Source: Candidatus Aenigmatarchaeota archaeon
Lineage (GTDB): Archaea > Aenigmatarchaeota > Aenigmatarchaeia > CG10238-14
DNA: 11,390 nt
Assembly: GCA_026397455.1 (NCBI GenBank)
Contig: JAPLUX010000023.1
Coordinates: 1-11,390, forward strand
Direction: 5' to 3'
In this document: piece after piece, positions 5,565 through 11,390 of the stretch
Layout: every line of letters begins with the position of its first letter
Numbering within the stretch: position 1 is the first letter of the stretch
Notes under the pieces: generated by a model
Told to the model about the DNA's origin: nothing
What the model saw: the letters and a program-made list of their open reading frames with translations, nothing else
Database searches by the model: none
Position numbers and translations under genes: made by a program

Positions 5565-5602
5565 GGCATTTAAATTGGTTTTAATATCTATTTTCTGGTA
5601 TC

Positions 5603-6340
5603 ATGGTACTAAAAAGAAAGAAAGAATCTTATAAAGAACTTAAAATCGTTCATGGTGTTTTTGATGAGCGTACTCTTATGACATTTTACAGGTTAATCAA
5701 CAAACTTGACATATCCGCCATATCCATGTTAGAAGAAGGTAAAGAAGCCGTTGTCCTGTCTGGATTAAGAAAAGAAAAAGAATTGATCATAATAAAAGTC
5801 TACAGGGTTGAGGCATGTGATTTCAAAAAAATGTGGAAGTATCTAGTCGAAGACCCGAGGTTTAAAGGTGTGAATAAAAGGACACACGCAGTAGTCAAGA
5901 TCTGGTGCCAGAGAGAATTCAAAAACATGATGATAGCTTGTGCTGCTGGAGTTAACTGCCCAACACCTATAGCATTCAAGGATAATATCCTGATAATGAG
6001 TTTTATAGGGGATAAAGGTGTACTTGCCAGGAGACTCATCGATGTCAGGCCAGATAACCCCAAAGAATTATACAAAATGGTTTTAGAAAATTTAAGAAAA
6101 CTTGCTAGTGCCGGGTTGGTGCATGGCGATTTGAGCGCTTATAACATCTTACTATGGGATGAGCCTTATTTTATAGACTTCAGTCATGGCACTACGTTGA
6201 AAAATCAAAACGCCCTAGAACTCCTGAAAAGAGACATAAAAAATATAAATTCTTACTTTTCCAAATTGGATATAGCTGTAAAAGACCCAGAAGATATTTT
6301 TAAAGAATTAATAAAGCTTATTAAATCTAAAAGTGAATAA
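5603..6340 (+). CDS. rio1: RIO1-family serine/threonine protein kinase/ATPase
   Basis: 245 residues, close to archaeal Rio1 length. Rio1 is an atypical kinase that binds pre-40S/30S subunits and uses ATP hydrolysis in late small-subunit maturation. Visible parts are the glycine-loop-like MLEEGKEAVVLSG (42-54), the ATP-binding lysine K65 in IIIKVYR, the RIO1-type flexible segment EDPRFKGVNKR (83-93), the catalytic loop LVHGDLSAYN (172-181, catalytic D176, metal-binding N181) and the metal-binding IDFS (D192). The usual Gln after that Asp (archaeal D-x-G/S-Q) appears to be His195. The stop codon TAA is directly followed by the ATG of the KH gene. Rio1 and Dim2 act on the same particle, so this coupling makes sense. 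Rio2 is excluded because its N-terminal winged helix is absent. Confidence 0.95.
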   Translation: MVLKRKKESYKELKIVHGVFDERTLMTFYRLINKLDISAISMLEEGKEAVVLSGLRKEKELIIIKVYRVEACDFKKMWKYLVEDPRFKGVNKRTHAVVKIWCQREFKNMMIACAAGVNCPTPIAFKDNILIMSFIGDKGVLARRLIDVRPDNPKELYKMVLENLRKLASAGLVHGDLSAYNILLWDEPYFIDFSHGTTLKNQNALELLKRDIKNINSYFSKLDIAVKDPEDIFKELIKLIKSKSE

Positions 6341-6832
6341 ATGAAAGACTTCATAAAAATACCGCAAGAAAGGAAGGAAATTTTGGAAAAAGATTCGAAA
6401 ATAAAGGAAAATATAGAGGAATTTACGAGCACTAAGATTGAAATTAATGACGATGTGTCGATTGACGGCGAGAGTTTCAACGTATTCCAAGCAAAGAATG
6501 TCTTGAAGGCTTTTGGACGTGGCTTTAACGTTAATGATTGCCTTTATCTGTTGGAAGACGAATACGGGTTGGAAATAATAGATTTATCAGAGTTCACCAA
6601 ATCAAAAGAAAGAATGAGTACATTGAAAGGAAGAATAATCGGAACAGGTGGTAAAACGAGGAAGTACATAGAGAAGTATGTTGACGTAAAAACCTGTGTT
6701 TTTGGTAAAACAGTAAGCATTATAGGGAAGTGGAATAAGATTAATATAGCTAAAGAGGCAATAATGAAGATAATCCAAGGTTGTACTCACAAGACCTTAT
6801 ACAAATGGTTAGAAAGACATTCGATGGTTTGA
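6341..6832 (+). CDS. KH-domain RNA-binding protein, Dim2/Pno1 (Krr1-like) family
   Basis: 163 residues. The archaeal Dim2/Pno1 homolog binds the 3' end of 16S rRNA in the maturing small subunit. It has two KH modules. The second is canonical: LKGRIIGTGGKTRKYIEKYV (95-114) with the GTGG loop at 101-104, followed by the strand VSIIGKWNKINIAKEAIMKI. The first (residues about 5-43) keeps the flanking pattern IKIPQER ... IKENIEEFTSTKIEIND, but its GxxG loop seems replaced by EKDS at about 16-19. The ATG follows the RIO1 stop with no gap and four bases separate its stop from top6B, so it is in the middle of one operon. The conserved archaeal order RIO1-KH-top6B-top6A supports the call. Confidence 0.9.
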   Translation: MKDFIKIPQERKEILEKDSKIKENIEEFTSTKIEINDDVSIDGESFNVFQAKNVLKAFGRGFNVNDCLYLLEDEYGLEIIDLSEFTKSKERMSTLKGRIIGTGGKTRKYIEKYVDVKTCVFGKTVSIIGKWNKINIAKEAIMKIIQGCTHKTLYKWLERHSMV

Positions 6833-6836
6833 TAGA

Positions 6837-8429
6837 ATGGTTGAAGAGATTGGGAAAACTGCTGAAGAGATGGGGAAAGAACAGAGACAGATTGCTGTAT
6901 CTGAATTCTTCGAGAAGAATAGGCATTTGTTGGGTTATGATAATCCTACTAAGGCTTTGTTGACTGTAGTTAAGGAATTGGTCGATAACAGCTTGGATGC
7001 AGCCGAGGAAGCGAGAATATTGCCAAGGATATGGGTAGAAGTTAAACCGAACGGACCGGACAGGTTCAGAGTCATGATCAAGGATAACGGACCAGGTTTG
7101 GTTGATAAACAGATTCCTTTAGCTTTAGGGAAATTGCTCTATGGTTCTAAATTCTTTAGGTTAAGACAGTCTAGAGGGCAACAAGGGATAGGAGGTAGCG
7201 GTGCCATTTTGTACAGCCAATTGACGACTGGCAAACCCACAACTCTCATATCAAGCACTGGCAACAAAAAAACATCACATTATGAAATGATGATTGATGT
7301 GAAAAAAAATGAACCAGAAATCATAAGCCATCAGATACTAGAAGATGGAAGAGAATGGCACGGCTTGAAAGTGGAGATGGAGATTGAAGGTAGATATATA
7401 GAGAGCAGACAAGGTATTCCTGAGTACATTAAACAAGTTGCGATAGGTAATCCTTTTGCTGAAATAGTCTTTGAAGGACCAAATGGAAAGATGGAATTTC
7501 CGAGAGCAGTGAATGAACTACCACCGATACCAAAAGAGATAATGCCGCATCCTCATGGTGTGGAATTGGGTATTTTAAGAAGGATGATGAAATCGACTAA
7601 GTCTAGAACAATCGCTTCTTTCATGACTAACGATTTCTCGAGGATAGGGTCTGGGACTGCGAATGAAATATGTAAATTAGCTGGAATAGACCCAAAAATA
7701 AGTCCTGGTAGACTGGAAGTTGAAGATACAGAAAAATTGTTCAAGGCAATGCAAAAAGTCAAGCTCGTCAGGCCACCGACAGATTGTCTGTCACCGTTGG
7801 GGGAAGAGATGATGGTTAAGGGGTTGAAAAAAGAATTGTACGCAGAATTCTTTGCTGCCGTGACAAGACCACCAGAAGTTTACCGTGGCAATCCTTTCCA
7901 AATAGAATGTGCTATCGCATTCGGTGGGCAGTTACCAGCCGATCAACCAATCAAAGTTGTAAGGTTGTCAAATCGTGTTCCATTGATATACCAAGAAGGG
8001 GATTGTGCGATAACGAAGGCTATTTCTGGAACTGACTGGAAAAGGTATGGCTTACAGCAATCTGGTAGGAGTATTCCTGTCGGTCCTGCTGTTATTATGG
8101 TTCACATAGTTTCTGTCTGGGTTCCATTCTTGTCTGAGAGTAAACAAGCTGTGGCAGCATACCCAGACATAATGAAAGAAATCAAATTATCATTGCAAGA
8201 ACTGGGAAGGAATTTACAACATCATGTCGCTGGTAAAAGAAAGATGGAGATGCAACAAAGGAGGAAGGAAATATTCGACAGATACCTTCCAGAAGTTGCT
8301 AATGCTGTCGGGAAATTGACGAATAAACCTGCAGAACCGATTTTAAATAAATTAAGAAGTATAATAAAAAAGAACACTGAGGTAATTGTAGATGACAGAA
8401 GTAAAGAAGAAGTTGGAAACGCTGGGTGA
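6837..8429 (+). CDS. top6B: DNA topoisomerase VI subunit B
   Basis: 530 residues, typical length. Top6B is the GHKL ATPase half of the A2B2 type IIB topoisomerase that relaxes and decatenates archaeal chromosomes. The Bergerat-fold motifs are intact: N box KELVDNSLDA with E47 and N51, G1 box DNGPG (83-87), G2 box GQQGIGGSGA (114-123). A helix-two-turn-helix region follows (about 230-310), then the transducer domain, where VWVPFLSESKQAVA (427-440) holds the switch lysine K436. The gene starts four bases after the KH gene and its last 38 bases overlap the start of top6A, so A and B translation is likely coupled for balanced subunits. Arginine codons are nearly all AGA/AGG. Confidence 0.98.
   Translation: MVEEIGKTAEEMGKEQRQIAVSEFFEKNRHLLGYDNPTKALLTVVKELVDNSLDAAEEARILPRIWVEVKPNGPDRFRVMIKDNGPGLVDKQIPLALGKLLYGSKFFRLRQSRGQQGIGGSGAILYSQLTTGKPTTLISSTGNKKTSHYEMMIDVKKNEPEIISHQILEDGREWHGLKVEMEIEGRYIESRQGIPEYIKQVAIGNPFAEIVFEGPNGKMEFPRAVNELPPIPKEIMPHPHGVELGILRRMMKSTKSRTIASFMTNDFSRIGSGTANEICKLAGIDPKISPGRLEVEDTEKLFKAMQKVKLVRPPTDCLSPLGEEMMVKGLKKELYAEFFAAVTRPPEVYRGNPFQIECAIAFGGQLPADQPIKVVRLSNRVPLIYQEGDCAITKAISGTDWKRYGLQQSGRSIPVGPAVIMVHIVSVWVPFLSESKQAVAAYPDIMKEIKLSLQELGRNLQHHVAGKRKMEMQQRRKEIFDRYLPEVANAVGKLTNKPAEPILNKLRSIIKKNTEVIVDDRSKEEVGNAG
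8379..8383 (+). promoter_or_regulatory. Ribosome binding site of top6A inside top6B
   Basis: GAGGT lies eight bases before ATG 8392, within the last codons of top6B. It supports the overlapping start of top6A. Confidence 0.65.
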
Positions 8430-9465
8430 AGACGTATTAAAGGATATTGATAATCAAAAAAACCCTGATATAGACATACCTGTAAGGTCTTTGTCCAATG
8501 TCATTTATGATGATAAATTAAAACAGCTTACTCTGGGTGATAAAGTCTCTAAAAGATTCTTGTTCAACGTTGCTCATGCCAAACCTTTTATGCAATTTAT
8601 GCTTATCGCTGCTCTATGCAAGGAATTACAAGAGCAAAACATTCATACTAGTCTAAGAGATGTGTTCTATGCGTTGAAGAGGACTTTACCTAATTCTGAT
8701 GAGAACACTTTTGATGAACAGAATGAGAGTGATCCGATCATTGTGGATTTGGAAGTTACTCTTGATGTTCTAAGGGAACAATTACACTTGAATGCAGATG
8801 TCCGAGGGAGAGTCGTGGGTAATGTTATCATAAAAGATAGGGGGGACACTATAAACTGGTCAAAGCTTGGTTCAGGAGGATGGTCAATCCCGAGCAACGT
8901 CGAAGAGTTGACTTTCAAGAGTGTGGATGCTGATTATATTCTTGTTATGGAGAAGAACGCTGCTTTTGAAAGGTTGCATGAGGATAGGTTCTGGCAGAAA
9001 CAGAATTGTATTCTTGTGACGACTCAGGGTCAAGCTGCAAGAGGACCGAGAAGGTTGATACAGAGGTTGTCGAGTGATTATAAGTTGCCTGTTTATGTTT
9101 TCACAGATGCTGACTCTTACGGATGGTACATTTACTCGGTCATAAAGTACGGTAGTATTTCGCTTGCTCATATTTCCGAAAGGCTCGGCTGTCCTACTGC
9201 CAAGTTCATCGGCCTGACAATAAGTGATATAGACGAGTTTAAGTTACAAGGATTTACGATCAAGGCAAAAGAAGTCGATATAAAGAGAGCGCATGAGATG
9301 TTGAAGTACGATTGGTTTAAACATCCGGCATGGCAGAAGGAATTGAAGTTGATGATAGAGAGAAAGGTGAAGGCAGAGTTAGAAGCTCTTTCTGGCCGTG
9401 GGTTGAGGTTCATGACTGAAGTTTATCTGCCGACGAAAATCAAGAGGAAAGATTTCTTACCTTAG
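8392..9465 (+). CDS. top6A: DNA topoisomerase VI subunit A (Spo11-like)
   Basis: 357 residues, normal length. Top6A carries the DNA cleavage centre and is the relative of eukaryotic Spo11. The winged-helix/CAP domain has the catalytic tyrosine Y93 in TSLRDVFYALKRT. The Toprim domain has E187 (VMEKNAAFERL) and the metal pair D239/D241 in FTDADSYGWYIYSVIKYGS. TQGQAARGPRRLIQRL (211-226) and LGLTxxD-like FIGLTISDID are further family marks. It starts inside the end of top6B behind GAGGT, so both subunits come from one mRNA. It ends 15 bases before the convergent recombinase gene. No residue needed for catalysis appears missing. The usual archaeal 'GDPDPYG' is 'TDADSYG' here, with the two acidic metal ligands kept. 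Confidence 0.98.
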   Translation: MTEVKKKLETLGEDVLKDIDNQKNPDIDIPVRSLSNVIYDDKLKQLTLGDKVSKRFLFNVAHAKPFMQFMLIAALCKELQEQNIHTSLRDVFYALKRTLPNSDENTFDEQNESDPIIVDLEVTLDVLREQLHLNADVRGRVVGNVIIKDRGDTINWSKLGSGGWSIPSNVEELTFKSVDADYILVMEKNAAFERLHEDRFWQKQNCILVTTQGQAARGPRRLIQRLSSDYKLPVYVFTDADSYGWYIYSVIKYGSISLAHISERLGCPTAKFIGLTISDIDEFKLQGFTIKAKEVDIKRAHEMLKYDWFKHPAWQKELKLMIERKVKAELEALSGRGLRFMTEVYLPTKIKRKDFLP

Positions 9466-9480
9466 TTTTTTGTGATATTT
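9466..9480 (+). terminator. T-rich end of the top6 operon
   Basis: TTTTTT follows the top6A stop at once and TATTTTT follows within ten bases, an archaeal T-tract terminator. The gap to the convergent recombinase is only 15 bases, so the transcripts probably overlap. Confidence 0.45.
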
Positions 9481-10314
9481 TTACAAATATTCCAAAGGAT
9501 TTTTAATCCTCTTCAAATCCTCTGTCGTTAGGTGTGTGTAGATTTCTGTGCTCGTCAACCTTTTGTGACCGAGTAATTTTTGAATGAAACGAATGTCTGT
9601 ACCAGCGTTAAGAAGATGTGTTGCAAAAGAATGTCTAAGAGTATGGACTGTCACCCACTTGTTAATCCTTGCCTTTTCTGCTGCTCTACTTATGATTTTT
9701 TCAGCACTTCTTTTACTTAGATGATTAGCCTTAAAACTTGGAAATAGATAGATATTCTCATCTTTCCTTGATATCAAATATTCCATCAGTTCATCGACTA
9801 AGATTTTTGGTATCGGAACAACTCTATCTTTGCTTCCTTTTCCTGCCCTGACATAGACTAATCCTTCTTTCAAATCTAAATTCTCAATCTTTAATCTTAC
9901 CAATTCACTAACTCTCAATCCTGTCGCATACGTGAATTTTATTAGAAGTTTGTGTTTTTTGTTATCAGTATAATCGATCATTTTCTTTACTTCTTCTTTA
10001 GTAAGAATAGTCGGTATTGTTCTTTCTCGATGTGGTCTCTTTATTCTTAGAAAAATCGTTTTCTCGAGTAGACTGTCATAGAAGAATTTTAACGCGCTTA
10101 TTACATGGTTTAAAGTTACTTTTTTAACCTTCTTCTGTGTCAGGAGAAAATCAAGATAGTTTTTTATGTCGTCTTCTGTTATTTCCAAGGCGTTCTTTTT
10201 TGTAAAATTTATGAGATGTTTGTTGTAAAGAAAATAGCTTTTTATCGTTCTTTGGCTAAATCCCCTAATTCTCATCTCCCTGAGCAATTTGTCGAGAAGT
10301 TCTTGATTTTCCAT
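9481..10314 (-). CDS. xerA: Tyrosine recombinase, archaeal XerA type
   Basis: 277 residues with the full tyrosine recombinase catalytic set: R134 (ATGLRVSELVRL), K159 (AGKGSKDRVVPIP), H224 and R227 (HTLRHSFATHLL), H250 (LLGHKRLTSTEIYTH) and nucleophile Y259. The N-terminal SAM-like core-binding domain occupies residues 1-95. XerA resolves chromosome dimers at a dif site in archaea without the XerC/XerD pair. Length and the plain two-domain layout fit XerA better than a phage or SSV integrase, but an integrase of an element cannot be fully excluded because an inverted-repeat-bounded orphan gene lies next to it. The likely promoter is a TTTATTATTA box (minus strand, 10335-10344) about 26 bases before the ATG, so the mRNA should be leaderless. 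It converges on top6A. Confidence 0.92.
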   Translation of the reverse strand: MENQELLDKLLREMRIRGFSQRTIKSYFLYNKHLINFTKKNALEITEDDIKNYLDFLLTQKKVKKVTLNHVISALKFFYDSLLEKTIFLRIKRPHRERTIPTILTKEEVKKMIDYTDNKKHKLLIKFTYATGLRVSELVRLKIENLDLKEGLVYVRAGKGSKDRVVPIPKILVDELMEYLISRKDENIYLFPSFKANHLSKRSAEKIISRAAEKARINKWVTVHTLRHSFATHLLNAGTDIRFIQKLLGHKRLTSTEIYTHLTTEDLKRIKNPLEYL

Positions 10315-10334
10315 AATCCATAGTCATTTTTTAG

Positions 10335-10344
10335 TAATAATAAA
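10335..10344 (-). promoter_or_regulatory. TATA-like box of the recombinase gene
   Basis: Read on the minus strand it is TTTATTATTA, centred about 26 bases before the ATG at 10314. There is no ribosome site before that ATG. Confidence 0.45.
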
Positions 10345-10348
10345 CATT

Positions 10349-10379
10349 GCGTCATCCCATAGTTGGGCAAAATTGACGC
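10349..10379. repeat. Imperfect hairpin between the recombinase and the orphan gene
   Basis: GCGTCA (10349-10354) pairs with TGACGC (10374-10379), and inside it CCCA (10356-10359) pairs with TGGG (10364-10367) around a four-base loop. A one-base bulge and a six-base bulge separate the two stems. The right arm overlaps the left terminal repeat of the orphan-gene segment. It could be a protein or recombinase site, or part of an element end. It is too divided to be a standard 11-6-11 dif site. Confidence 0.5.
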
Positions 10380-10413
10380 GATTATATTATTGCGATTTGC
10401 CAGCTCGCTCGCT
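10373..10413 (+). repeat. Left imperfect inverted repeat and GCTCGCTCGCT tract beside the orphan gene
   Basis: In order: TTGACG (10373-10378), an AT stretch, GCGATTTG (10392-10399), CCAG, then GCTCGCTCGCT (10403-10413) and a run of C. The first three blocks recur in the same order on the minus strand at the right side of the orphan gene. Confidence 0.5.
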
Positions 10414-10433
10414 ACCCCCAAACTCATTGTCCC

Positions 10434-10443
10434 GTTTTTAAAT
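10434..10443 (+). promoter_or_regulatory. TATA-like box of the orphan gene
   Basis: GTTTTTAAAT is centred about 32 bases before ATG 10471; a second AT-rich candidate, CTTAAAT, is at 10449-10455. No ribosome site is present, which suggests a leaderless mRNA. Confidence 0.4.
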
Positions 10444-10470
10444 CAAACTTAAATCCTTTTCGGTTTATAG

Positions 10471-11166
10471 ATGATTCAGATAAAAATGTATCAAATCGGA
10501 CTAAAAGAAACCAAAGAACTATATGATGTTTTTTCACGCTTTGAGCGGTTTAATGTAATGAACTATGTAGATAAAAAGCTTATGCAAGAAGAACTTGCAA
10601 AAATAGAAAAATTAGACGATGTTCCTGGTGTAAGACCCTTACTTGACATTACTCAGAATGCAGCAAAAGACCCACAAATTTCAAAGACAACTCATTATAC
10701 ACCTCAAAGAACATTATGTCGACTTTTCACATACACATTAGGTCTTATTCACGACATATATTATGAAAATCTTCCTGAAAGTGAAAGAAAAATATATCTT
10801 GAAGTCACTCAAAGTCAGAAATCCATTAATTTGTTTAGGTCTGATATAGAAAGTGGATTAAGAACAAATTGGGGACCAGAAAGAACTCAAAGATTATTTA
10901 GATCTGCATTTACAACTGCGATGAGAGAAGAAGAAGCTCCTAAAGATACAAAAACATTTGCACAAGCTCTTTTTACTGATGTTAAAAGACCTGATGAAAC
11001 ACTACGAGATTTGGAACAAGAGATAAAAGACGTAGAACGAACCGAACTTATGTTGGCTAAAAATGCAATTTCTATAGCAAAACAATGGACCTGCGAACCA
11101 CAATTGATTGATCAATTTATTAAAAAATATTTCGAAGATATCCCAGAAATTGTTGAAAAAGATTAA
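10471..11166 (+). CDS. Orphan protein of unknown function (231 aa)
   Basis: I do not recognise a family. The protein is soluble, highly charged and looks mostly helical, with no signal peptide, membrane segment, zinc knuckle or nuclease/transposase triad that I can see. The most distinctive stretch is about residues 74-130 (HYTPQRTLCRLFTYTLGLIH), rich in aromatic and basic residues; a charged helix follows at about 178-210 (RDLEQEIKDVERTELMLAKN). Codon use differs from the neighbours: by hand, 5 of 15 Arg codons are CGN (including CGC and CGG) and Leu is often CTT, whereas top6B uses almost only AGA/AGG and mostly TTG/TTA. It is flanked by imperfect inverted repeats. Recent transfer or carriage by a small mobile unit is the inference; the frame itself is clearly coding. 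Confidence 0.75.
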   Translation: MIQIKMYQIGLKETKELYDVFSRFERFNVMNYVDKKLMQEELAKIEKLDDVPGVRPLLDITQNAAKDPQISKTTHYTPQRTLCRLFTYTLGLIHDIYYENLPESERKIYLEVTQSQKSINLFRSDIESGLRTNWGPERTQRLFRSAFTTAMREEEAPKDTKTFAQALFTDVKRPDETLRDLEQEIKDVERTELMLAKNAISIAKQWTCEPQLIDQFIKKYFEDIPEIVEKD

Positions 11167-11203
11167 AATTTCTTATAATTTTAAATACTAAATAACCCCC
11201 TAC

Positions 11204-11246
11204 GCTCGCTCGCTGGACAAATCGCTTTTTCTTATATTGACGTCAA
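11204..11246 (-). repeat. Right imperfect inverted repeat and GCTCGCTCGCT tract
   Basis: On the minus strand from 11246: TTGACG, an AT stretch, GCGATTTG, T, CCAG. This matches the left repeat in block order and nearly in spacing (34 against 31 bases). GCTCGCTCGCT (11204-11214, plus strand) is an exact direct copy of 10403-10413. TTGACGTCAA (11237-11246) is also a perfect 10-base palindrome. Confidence 0.5.
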
Positions 11247-11305
11247 CCTCCGCTCATTTCATTCGCTCCGTCTTCGTTCGCTTTGAGCTCACTCGATTCG
11301 CCCAA
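11247..11305 (-). repeat. Strand-asymmetric degenerate tract of GAGCGAA-like units
   Basis: Read on the minus strand, this stretch repeats purine-rich units such as GAGTGAGC, GCGAACGAAG, GGAGCGAATGAA and ATGAGCGGAGG. No open frame of useful length runs through it. The rest of the window's right end (11306-11390) holds no gene I can support; TATAAAAG on the minus strand (11351-11358 region) is a possible TATA box with nothing identifiable downstream. Confidence 0.4.
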
Positions 11306-11390
11306 CAATTTTTATGCGCTGGCTCTTCCTATCATCAGAGCGATCTTCGATACATTCCTTTTATACTCCTTTCAGTCATTAAAAGGAACG

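Noticed and set aside
6781..6963. Plus-strand frame overlapping the end of the KH gene and start of top6B
   Set aside because: It lies in another frame of two secure genes, has no family features, and its sequence is the shifted reading of top6B.
10349..10399. Archaeal dif site beside xerA
   Set aside because: No 28-base pattern of two 11-base inverted arms around a 6-base centre is present; the hairpin arms are too far apart.
9481..11305. CRISPR array or defence island around the recombinase and orphan gene
   Set aside because: There are no regularly spaced repeats with unique spacers and no recognisable cas, restriction or toxin-antitoxin gene.
11308..11350. Possible tRNA or C/D box RNA near the right edge (GGCTCT ... 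AGAGC stem, TGATGA on the minus strand)
   Set aside because: The loop lacks D-arm conserved bases, no acceptor or T arm can be folded, and no D box (CTGA) follows the TGATGA at a proper distance.

Overview
The window is AT-rich archaeal DNA. The evidence is the gene set: Alba, aIF1A, archaeal RIO1 kinase, a Dim2/Pno1-type KH protein, topoisomerase VI subunits B and A, the tRNA methylase Trm56, the wyosine enzyme Taw1 and an archaeal XerA-type recombinase. Starts are either nearly leaderless, with a TATA-like box about 25-30 bases upstream, or inside operons with GGAGG/GGTGA ribosome sites. Tight packing, very small proteins and the mix of families suggest a small-genome archaeon, possibly a DPANN lineage. 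The phylum cannot be fixed from this window.

Layout. 1-2149: a surface cassette of three genes. It has a 5'-truncated secreted protein with four Ig-like repeats, a Thr/Glu-rich stalk and a C-terminal anchor; a 51-residue two-helix membrane protein that is easily missed; and a signal-anchored protein with one copy of the same Ig-like repeat. 2150-3020: an HNH nuclease-like gene and alba, which carry near-copies of one promoter. 3112-4546: two convergent tRNA-modification genes, taw1 (+) and trm56 (-), overlapping by 14 bases. 4570-9465: a long plus-strand information-processing region, aIF1A, three tiny zinc-binding proteins, RIO1, Dim2-like KH protein, top6B and top6A. From RIO1 onward the genes abut or overlap. 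9481-10314: a minus-strand XerA-type tyrosine recombinase, convergent with top6A. 10373-11246: an unrecognised 231-residue gene between imperfect inverted repeats and two copies of GCTCGCTCGCT, followed by a strand-asymmetric repetitive tract.

How the genes fit together. aIF1A, RIO1 and the KH protein act in translation initiation and small-subunit maturation. Taw1 and Trm56 modify tRNA. Alba, topoisomerase VI and XerA act on chromosome packing, decatenation and dimer resolution. Most of the window is a conserved archaeal core.

The parts most worth a second look are these: aIF1A appears to have no ATG, GTG or TTG start that keeps its whole domain, and the best candidate is a CTG behind a perfect AGGTG; a cluster of three tiny zinc proteins; a recurring intergenic motif like TTTTTGTTCTTGGAAA; the duplicated promoter around the HNH gene; and the inverted-repeat-bounded orphan gene at the right end.
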